Assembly (NCBI GenBank): GCA_019279435.1
Contig: JAAALK010000082.1
Coordinates: 20,923,116-20,987,115, forward strand
Direction: 5' to 3'
DNA length: 64,000 nucleotides
Source of the DNA: Zizania palustris
Taxonomy: Eukaryota > Streptophyta > Magnoliopsida > Poales > Poaceae
Numbering within the stretch: position 1 is the stretch's first letter; the number at the start of each line of letters is the position of its first letter. Shown in pieces: positions 55,823 to 64,000 of the stretch. Below the pieces are notes generated by a model. It was given only the letters and a program-made list of their open reading frames with translations, had not been told where the DNA came from and ran no database searches. The position numbers and the translations under genes are program-made.

Positions 55823-58800
55823 CTTCGAAGGAGAGATTGCAACGAAGGTTATTGTCAAAGATGGCAAGGAATATTCATTTCAATTTGGCAAAGACTTGCC
55901 TCCAGAAGTCGCTACTTCATTAGAGAAAGTAGTTGAGGAGAATTTGGATGTCTTTGCTTGGTCTGACGAAGACATCACCGGAGTCAGTCGGGATATTATT
56001 GAGCACAGTTTACTTGTGAATCCGAAGGCTCGTCCTGTTCGACAAGGACTCCGGAAGTTGTCCACACAGAGAGCTATCCTTGCCAAAGACGAAGTGGAAA
56101 AGCTGCTGAAGGCTGGGATTATTAGAGAAGTGGATCATACAGAGTGGTTAGCCAACCCAGTCTTCGTTAGGAAGAAATATTCCGGGAAGTGGCGCATGTG
56201 TATTGATTTTACATCTCTGAATAAAGCATGCCCCCGCGACCCCTACCCCAAGTCCCGAATTGATCAATTTGTTGACTCTACTGCCGGTTCGGAGTTATTA
56301 AGCTTCCTCGACGCGTACTCCGGCTATCATCAAATCTGGCTAAGGCGCAAAGATGAAATCAAGACAAGCTTCGTAACTCCTTCAGGAGTCTTTTGTTATG
56401 TAAGAATGCCCTTTGGCTTAAGAAATGCCGGGGCTACTTTTTCGAGGTTAATTGCTAAGGCTCTAGGTCATCAATTAGGTCGCAATGTGGAGGCCTATAT
56501 GGATGATATTGTAATAAAGAGTGCTTTAAAGCACCAACATAGCCTAGACTTAGCAGAAACATTCAATAGCCTTTGGGCATGTGGGATCCGTCTTAACCCC
56601 GAAAAATGTATCTTCGGGGCGCAGGCTAGAAAATTGTTAGGGTATCTAGTTTCAAGTAGAGGGATCGAAGCTAGCCCCACTCAGATAATTGTGTTGCAAA
56701 GGATGGCTCCCCCAGAGAATTTAAAGCAAGTGCAAAAGCTGACTAGTCGTCTTGCAGCACTTAGCAGGTTTTTGGCAAGGTCTGCGGAGAGAAGTTTGCC
56801 CATCTTTAAAGCATTGAAAGGGTCCGAAGATTTTGCATGGACACCGAAGTGTCAAAAGAGCTTCGAAGATATTAAGAATTATCTCAGTAACCTTGCTACA
56901 CTCACGGTGCCTATTGCAGACGAAACCCTACTCCTCTACCTTGCAGCTACTGGCTCTGCTATTAGTGCAGTCCTTGTCAAAGAGGTTGATTTCAACGGGA
57001 AGTGGGTACAGAACCCAGTTTATTTTGTGTCCGAAGCATTGTCTAGAGCAAAAACAAGATATTCTGAGCTTGAGAAATTCACTTATACTCTGATAATGGC
57101 TTCGAGGAAGCTAAGGCATTATTTCTTGGCACCTAATGTAATTGTACCAACTTCATATCCTTTGGGAGATATGCTCCGAAGTAAGGATTCTATAGGAAGA
57201 ATTGGGAAGTGGGCCGTTGAGTTAGCACCCTTTGGCATATCCTTTGTGGCAAGAACAGCAATTAAGTCACAAGTGTTGGCGGACTTCGTGGCAGAATGGA
57301 CTCCCCCTCCAGCATGGGCTCCGGAAAAGCCAAGTGAAGGGATTTGGACTATTTATTCTGATGGAGCTTTCTAAGCATCTGGAGCAGGTGTTGGAGCCGT
57401 GATAATTTCGCCTTCAGGGCAAAAGGCAATGTACTCCGCAAGACTCAACTTTAAGTCTACCAATAATACAACAAAGTATGAGGGAATTTTATTGGGACTT
57501 CAAAAGGCACGCGATCTAGGGGCTACAAGAGTTGTTATTAAGACAGATTCTCAGATTGTAGCAGGGCACGTAGACAAGAGCTTTCAAGTTCGGCATCCAC
57601 AGCTTGCAAAATACTTGGAAGAAATCCGTAAGATTGAAGCAACATTTAAAGGGATTTCCATTCGGAGTATACCTAGAGTAGAAAATGTGCAAGCTGACAT
57701 CTTAGCAAAAGCTGTAGCTGGAGCTATGGACATACCAGGAGAGGCTTTTTATGAAGAACTCAGTACACCTTCGGTGCCACAAATCCCTGCTGCGGAAGTC
57801 CTTTGCATTCCAAGTACAGATTGGCGAAGTTCAATTATGGAATTGTTGCAAGGAGAAGCAAATATGTTTGAAGGGCCACAGCTTTCGAGGTTGAAACTCA
57901 GAATTCGGAGTTATCATATAATCAACGGTATTTTGTACAAGGCCGGAGTATGTTCCCCTTTGCTCCGATGTATATCTCAAGCCGAAGGTCAAGAAATTCT
58001 TCGAGAAATTCATGGACTCTGCGGTAGCCATTTAGCCCCTCGAGCTTTGGCAGGAAAGACACTTCGCCAGGGGCTTTATTGGCCTACAATAGTAGCTGAT
58101 GCGGAGAGCTTTGTCCGCACTTGCCAAGGATGTCAGTGGATGGGACGAAGAAGTCATCGCCCACCAACAACTCTCCAAGTCATTGCTCCAGTATGGCCCA
58201 TGGCCAGATGGGGCATGGATCTTATTGGCCCCTTCCCAGTAGCAAGAGGAAATTTGAAGTTCGCAGTGGTAGCAATCGAATACTTTTCAAAGTGGGTCGA
58301 AGTAGAGCCCCTAACAGCTATCACTTCGAATAATGTACAAAAAAATTTCTGGAAGAATATAATATGCCGGTTCGGAGTGCCTCGGCAGCTGACAGTTGAC
58401 AATGGAACACAGTTCGATGCAGAACCCTTCAAGAAATTCTGTGAAGACCTAGGCATCCAATTATGTTTTGTTGTGGTAAGGCATCCTCAGTCTAACAGAG
58501 TTGTTGAAAGAGCCAATGGTAATATCTTATCAGGGTTGAATCGAAGAATAGTTGGATTGGCAAAAGGACTGTGGACTGAAGAGCTCCCGAAAATTCTTTT
58601 GTCCATTCGGACAACTCAGACAAGGTCTACTGGTTTCACTCCTTTCAGACTATTATTCGGAGACGAGGCTATGACACCAATGGAGCTTAAAGGAGGATCT
58701 TTTCACAGCACCGAACCGGAAATAAAAGCAGAAAGACAAACTTCGCTTGATTTAATAGAAGAGACAAGACTTCGAGCTGTTGCCAATTTGTCAAAATATC

Positions 58801-59030
58801 AGCAGCAGACAAAGACTTGGTTCGACCCGAAGGTCAAGATTAATGAACTTAGACCGGGTCATCTCATTTTGTGAAGTATTATACCGCCAGGGAAATTAGG
58901 AAATAAGTGGGAATGTCCATACATTATTGTCCGCTCAGGGCGTCCTGGTTCTTTTAAGTTAGCTAATTTGGAAGGTGAAGAGTTAACGCATACATGGCAT
59001 GCGGAGCACCTAAAGCGATATTTCGCATAG
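55823..59030 (+). pseudogene. Tat1-c pol: RT, two RNase H domains, integrase (protease missing)
   Basis: RT has MCIDFTSLNKACPRDPYP, LSFLDAYSGYHQIW and an intact catalytic YMDD at 56496-56507. The first RNase H has VYFVSEALSRAKTRYSELEK. The second, archaeal-type RNase H has IYSDGAF, a TAA at 57372-57374, then STNNTTKYEGIL. Integrase has an HHCC finger (HGLCGSHLAPRALAGK, CQGCQ), MDLIGPFP, DNGTQFDAEP and VVERANGN, and the tail KWVEVEPLTAITS onward. A TGA at 58872-58874 lies before the last ~50 codons, at the same codon as in Tat1-b; the tail still ends HAEHLKRYFA. Only two stops are seen, so it is the best-preserved pol in the window, but it has no protease and an incomplete gag. Confidence 0.92.
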
Positions 59031-59262
59031 GGGCTCCTTGTAAGCATTTGTAAACACCTTCCGAATCAATAAAGCTTATGGTTCAGATAATGCCTACCCC
59101 CCATAAACTTTCCACTTCTAGTGGACGCACTGGAATAGCGAAGTTGACCGGGAGGGAAGTGTCATTAATTTGAATCATATTTTTCGGACTTCGGACCACT
59201 GGTCCGAAGCTTTCGACGAGGTGGGAAAGTCACTGAAAAAACGGATTCCAAGCCACCGGCTT

Positions 59263-59500
59263 GAAAGCATCCGTAAAAAGAGTCCAAGGAGACCAAATAA
59301 TGCGGATTCCAAGTTTAGGCTTGAAAGCATCTGTAAAAAGAGTCCAAGAATACCAAATAATGTGGATTGCAAGTTTCGGCTTGAAAGCATCCGTAAAAAG
59401 AGTACAAGGAGACCACTCGAATTCCAAACCACCGGTTTGATAGAATTCGCAAAAAGAGCCGAAGGAGGCCAAAACAAACAGAGTTTGAGCTCATAAGCTT
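59263..59500 (+). repeat. Tandem array of ~60-bp units downstream of Tat1-c pol
   Basis: There are about four units of exactly or nearly 60 bp containing GCATCCGTAAAAAGAGTCC and AAGGAGACC, homologous to 28458-28673. The rest of 59031-59824 is non-coding, between the convergent pol and antisense gene. Confidence 0.87.
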
Positions 59501-59824
59501 CGAATATCTGTGAAAAAAGTCCAAAGTGACCAATCGTTTGGGACACTAAAGTGTCCGGAAAGTTGTCCAAAGTGATTTCTTTCAAAACACAAGGTACTAA
59601 GTTACCAATCTTCAGACTCCAAGTAGTCAAAGACATTTTATAAGATTTTAATCAATCTTTAAATTACTGAGGGGCTCCGAGTCCCCAAAATTGTACTCCT
59701 AAGTTTTTCTTTGCGCCTAACCATCTCTGAATATAGTTCGAAGTTGCTTACGCCCAAAGAGGGGCTGGGAAATAGGGAGACAATTTTAAATCGATATTTA
59801 TTATTCGAATAAATTATGATTACA

Positions 59825-62800
59825 TCATGAAAAATCGGTATCTATACCGAGAAGGAATCGAAGACCCCTTCGATCTCTAAAGCTAAGGTTGGAACGACTA
59901 GTTCCAGAGCCGGGAGTTCTAACAACTTTGCGTTTAACTCTCCTACCTCCCTTCGAATCTCTAAAGTCTTTCTGTTCTTGTTGAAGCTCGGCCCAAGTTT
60001 GGAGTCATTCGGGGCTCCTTTCCCAGCTTCCAAGTTCTTCAGGCTTTTTACCTTGAGCTTCATCTTCATCTTCGGACCATGCAATGTCTTCGGAAGATGA
60101 AGTTTCCAAGTTAACTTCTTTTTCTTCCTCTTTAATATAAGATAGTATATCTTTGCTTACTTCGGGCGTAATTGCACCGGAGCTATCTCGAGAAACTAAA
60201 AATCGAGGTCGCTTGTGAAGTTTTAAAAGATCGAAGGTAGCCCATAGTAGGCGGAGTTCTTCGTTAACGTTTAACACTTTGACATCTTCCATATGAGGTG
60301 AAGCCTAAAAACACGATAAGCAAATTTTCATTCATAAATGTATAAAAAGCATGATTCTTTACATAGTCAGGATCCTAAGGCAAATCTAGACCTGCGGGTT
60401 TGGTCGAGGCTTGCAACCGAGCTTGTTTCTGGCGTTGTCCTTCGTCAATCCAAGCCTTGATCGTAGTGTGACCTTCGGCTCTCCATGAAGCTTGGAAGGC
60501 TTGCCAAGCAGCGGCCACATCTTCGGAAGGAGTAAGAAGCCGATTGTCGTCGAAGGTAATGGGAGCCGCCTCTGCGTTCGGAGTTATCGATATTCCCAGA
60601 TCTTCGAAGTAACAAAGTATGCCGATAGCAGCCACTTGTCCGGAGATTTCTTCGTACCGAATGCCTGCCATCTTCATTCTCTTTGCAGCCCCTTGGATCA
60701 TTTTTAGCCACCGAAGTAAAGAGGCGTTGTCATTTGAAGGAAGTGTCCCAGTAGTACCGAAGTACTCTAGAACACCTAACAGTTGGTTCATGACCTCCGC
60801 AGCTACCTTCTCCGACTTCAGCTTGTCTTCAAGTAAGGCGTCCTTCGCCGAAGTCAATTCTTCTACCACACTAGAGAGCCTAGCTGCCTCCGTAGCTAAA
60901 GAATTTTTCTGGTTAAGTAGGTGGCTAGCCTCCTCTGCAGTTTTGGCTTTTTCCTCCCGGAGCTTGACAAGCTCAGCCCCCGCCGTAGCATGCTCCGCCC
61001 GCATCTTTTCTATTTCTGCCCGAAGCACAATTTGTTCTGCTTCTAGCTCCTTTTTTGCAGTCTCCAAGCTTTGCCTAGCCCTCCGCTCTGCTGAGACCAT
61101 GTTGTCTAAATGGGAAACTCGACCTTCGGAAATGTTAAGATTTCTCTAAAGAGTGGTGATTTCCTCTCGAAGGCGAAGGCTTCCGCGTTCGTTTGAAACG
61201 TTCGCAGCTCGGGCCAAGACTATTTACTGCAAAGAGAAAAAACCAAGGTGAGAAATTATTTGTATATAAGATTAATTTTGTTTTGCAGATACTTCGTACC
61301 TGGTACGCTGCACGCTCCATGGCAGCGTTGAGCTCCGAACCCTCAGCCTCGCTCAAAATGGCTACCAAGTCTGTCTCCCTGACTTCGCGGCTAGCTCGGT
61401 CCAAAGGCTCGAGCAAAGTCCGAAGTCCGGTTCTTCGCTCCAAGAAAGGAGCTAGAAGAGGGAGCATAGACAAGGCCCTCTCGTCGTCTTCGTTCGGCGA
61501 GGGGCCGGAGCGCTAGGCCGTATCTTTTGGAACTTCGGCAGACTGGCCCCCTCTGTAGATTGGCTTCCGTCTGTCGATTCAGACGAAGTTGATCCTGAGC
61601 TCGGAGCAGGGAGAGGGTCCACCTTGCCTTTACGTCCCATTTGAGCGACTTCTGGAATTGGCTCCGGAGTAGCCGAAGTCCCAGGATTTGTATCTTCGGG
61701 AAGGCCCTCTTCCATAGGAGCAGATCCTGTTGAAGCAAAGGTATTATACATTGTATAATTTCGCAGGAAAAAAGAACAAAAGAATTATGTGAAGTTTACC
61801 TCTGAAGTCTTGACGGTGGGTGAGCATCGGACTGCTTGGCGGGTCAAAAGCTACCTCGAAGTCTTCGTCGGAGTCAGAATTCACAACTAAAGCTTCGACT
61901 GTTGGAGCCTCTTCGGGAGCCGCCGTCGTTGCTTCACTCGGAATCGAAGTTGATTCTACCACAACTTCGACTCCACCTTCGTCCATAGGGGCTTCATCTC
62001 GCGATAAGTCTTCTTGAACAGCCGAAGTCCCAACTTGCCCAAGGTTGCCTTGAAACTCCGGCACGCTTGCATCATCACCAATGTTGGCATCTGTTTGGGC
62101 TCCATCCTTGTCAATCAAGTCAACAAGCATTCTACCTTCACCCTCTGAGGAATCAGAGACCGAAGCTATTGGGCTTGGAGGCGCCGCAATTTTTGGCTTT
62201 CGGGCTATTTTCTTCGATGGAGTCTTGGCAGAGGTCGAGGCTCCAACTTTGGTTTTCCTTTTCTTAGGCCCTTGTTCCGAAGGCACCCAATCCAAAAGAG
62301 GAGGGGGAACAACTTCGAGTAGCCCCCATACTCGGTTGGACCGCTCCCAAGTACCCACCAACTTAATCCTCCATTCTTTCTCAGCTGGAGTCAGGACTCC
62401 CAGAATTTTCTCCGAAGCCCGCACGATTTGCTTTGAAGTCATAGGAGTTAGAGAGGCTGAAAGATAAGTTGATGTTGGTTATTTCTTCAAATAAATATAT
62501 ATGAAACATGTTGTTTTCGAAGTTACCTGCAGGGCTCGAGCTCGAAGAAATCTTTCGAAGGCCACCTTTCGTATCTTCTTGGAAGGTGATTGGCCAGTTG
62601 GCCATCAGAGGGGGGATCTGAAGTCCGATGAACTCCTCTGCCAAATCCCTCATACTCAGGCGATGGCTAATCCTCTGAAGTAGGCTAAGGCGAGCTTCGA
62701 GCTAGCCTGGATCTGGATGGACAAGAGCTTCTCTTCGGAAGTTTATGTCCTGAAGAGGTCCAGCTAAGCGACTTCCTGCTCCAACTTCGACATAAAACCA

Positions 62801-63478
62801 TCGGAGGATCCAATCCGTATACCATCTGGCATTGATGGCCTTAGCTGGAAATCCTAGAGTGTATTCGTCTCGGAGCCGGAAGTTAATACTCCCGAAGGCC
62901 ACCACCATCTTTTCACCTCCGGGGCGTACGAAGGTCTTGGGTTGGCAAGAGGCCCAGTGTAGGGCTGCGAAGATTTCTGCTCTTCCTTCATAGCCTTCAG
63001 CTCGCAACGCCCACTCGAAGATGGAAAGGCGTGCTATCACGTTCGGAGAAAGTTGGGGGAGAGTAACATGGAATAAATCCAGTACCTCGGCCAGGAAGTC
63101 AACAGCCGGGAGCCCTAATCCAGCTTCGAAAAAGGCTACGAAGACAACCACTTCTCCAGGCCTTGGCGAAGGAATAGCTTCTTTCCCAGGTTTGCGAATC
63201 ACAATCTCCGAACTGATCTTCCCTTCTATCGCTGCTGCGAGCGACTCCCTCTTGCAGATTGAAGGTCCTAGTTGGTAAGACTGATCTGCATACTTCGATG
63301 AGGCCGGAAGGAGATCTTGGGGATCATCGCGTTGGGGATTTCTTCCTGGCGCCGCCATTGCCACTACTGTTGCTGCCGGAGTCACTGTCGCCGATGTCGC
63401 CACCGCTGCTGCAGCTGCAGCCTGCTGCCAAGCCAAGGCTGAAGCCGCCCCAGGAACCTTGAAACTGGTCTTTGCCAT
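59825..63478 (-). pseudogene. Antisense multi-exon accessory gene, copy c
   Basis: Inferred exons (minus) are 63478-62528, 62456-61800, 61736-61300, 61226-60392 and 60304-59825, with GT-AG introns of 71, 63, 73 and 87 bases. Protein order: Ala-rich start; PF04195-like domain (FEAGLGLPAVDFLAEVLDLF, QLSPNVIARLSIFEW); KLVGTWERSNRVWGLLE; acidic/Ser linker; LLAPFLERRTGLRTLLEP; coiled coil (SLETAKKELEAEQIVLRAE); KLHKRPRF; and a C-terminal FLLGIDTDFS. The start is set at ATG 63478 (MAKTSF), matching the other copies. Damage includes TAG after HPDPG near 62712, TAA at the start of exon 4, and frame changes near 60392 and in exon 5. The splice sites remain consensus-like even though the protein is broken. 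Confidence 0.78.
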
Positions 63479-63583
63479 GGATTTGTTCTGGTTGCTCAAA
63501 GAAGAAATGGAGGCTAGGGATTGTCTACTGGTTTGTTTGCACTAAAGTGGTGACAAGAGTACTCAAGAAGGGGCTGGGTCCTC

Positions 63584-63591
63584 TATTTATA
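63584..63591 (-). promoter_or_regulatory. TATA box of antisense gene copy c
   Basis: TATAAATA on the minus strand about 106 bases upstream of the ATG at 63478, matching copy a (105) and copy b (96). The interval 63592-63917 is upstream and polypurine-tract sequence with no gene. Confidence 0.6.
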
Positions 63592-63917
63592 GCCCAGGCC
63601 ACGATTTTTTACCATTTGTATCCGACGTTTCGCATTCTTAACCGTTATTTTGTTGCGGAATTGATGCATCGCGTAACTTCCGTTAGAAGAAAAAAGCCAA
63701 CGGCTATTTCTTCTAAGTCTAATAAACTTTCAGGCTCCTCAAGTTAATTCTAAGATAGTTTGAACGTAACTTTCTTAGAAGTTGATTCGAAGTTTCGAAT
63801 CTCCACATATTTCGAGGGCTGATTAAAATTGTTAGTCTCTGCGCATGATTATTTCTCTTGCGTATACTGCTCTCCTAACATCACAGGTCTAGCGGAGAAG
63901 CGTATTCGAGAGGCTAC

Positions 63918-64000
63918 TGTTGGGGGAAAATATTTCATCCTCAGAGCCATTATGGTAACAAGGCAAAGGCAGGTGATTGAATCAAAGGTTTCCGGCATAT
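63918..64000 (+). repeat. 3' LTR of Tat1-c, first 83 bp
   Basis: It starts TGTTGGGGGAAAATATTTC after the purine-rich tract and matches the 5' LTR at 54716 at all but three of the 83 visible positions. It is cut by the window end. Confidence 0.92.

Larger units (their letters stand above)
54716..64000 (+). mobile_element. Tat-lineage Gypsy element Tat1-c (3' LTR runs off the window)
   Basis: The 5' LTR is 54716-55210, with primer-binding site at 55212. A truncated gag (55273 to ~55822) is fused by deletion to pol (to 59030). Tandem repeats (59263-59500), the antisense accessory gene (59825-63478), a polypurine tract and the first 83 bp of the 3' LTR (63918-64000) follow. It is inserted in Tat2-b. 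The visible 83 bp of the two LTRs differ at three positions, all transitions, so the insertion is older than the nested element at 33423. Confidence 0.93.

Overview
The window is plant nuclear DNA made almost entirely of nested LTR retrotransposons; I find no convincing host gene, tRNA or rRNA gene. Several things point to a large-genome flowering plant: Copia primer-binding sites matching initiator tRNA-Met, Ty3/Gypsy elements with a second RNase H (the Tat-lineage hallmark), Sirevirus-type Copia sequence, short GT-AG introns and TATAAATA promoters. The putative-gypsy-type (PF04195-like) proteins are common in monocots, so a monocot is my guess, with low confidence.

Layout. 1-3993: 5' half of a minus-strand Sirevirus-like Copia element (A: gag and 2-kb LTR). 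3994-4347: an inverted gag start, then a 1000-N gap (4348-5347). 5348-8186: a second minus-strand gag and LTR (Copia B). 8187-12122: 3' end of a plus-strand Tat-lineage Gypsy element (Tat1-a). 12123-20523: Copia C, minus strand, with LTR, gag and decayed pol but no 3' LTR. 20524-22734: a plus-strand remnant of a second Gypsy family (Tat2-a). 22735-41132: Tat1-b, plus strand, whose 3' LTR is split by a complete non-autonomous element (33423-40919, minus strand). 41133-42134: a likely CACTA transposase gene fragment. 42135-47782: a Sirevirus remnant carrying a solo Tat1-type LTR. 47783-54715: Tat2-b, minus strand. 54716-64000: Tat1-c, plus strand, inserted into Tat2-b and running off the window.

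The most interesting item is a five-exon gene carried antisense to the retrotransposon between pol and the 3' LTR. It occurs four times (8187-11189, 28925-32671, 35072-38354, 59825-63478). It encodes an N-terminal PF04195-like domain, a Ser/Pro/acidic linker, a coiled coil and a conserved C-terminal tail. Intron positions (introns of about 63-100 bp) and an upstream TATAAATA box are conserved in the copies that retain them. The non-autonomous element has LTRs of equal length that read as identical and a perfect 5-bp target duplication. It carries no gag or pol, only this gene and repeats, yet shares its primer-binding site, leader start and polypurine tract with Tat1. It therefore looks like a recent passenger of Tat1-type machinery.

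No gag-pol in the window is intact. Each carries stops, frameshifts or deletions, many of the stops consistent with C-to-T changes at CAG, CAA and CGA codons, as expected for methylated, silenced repeats.
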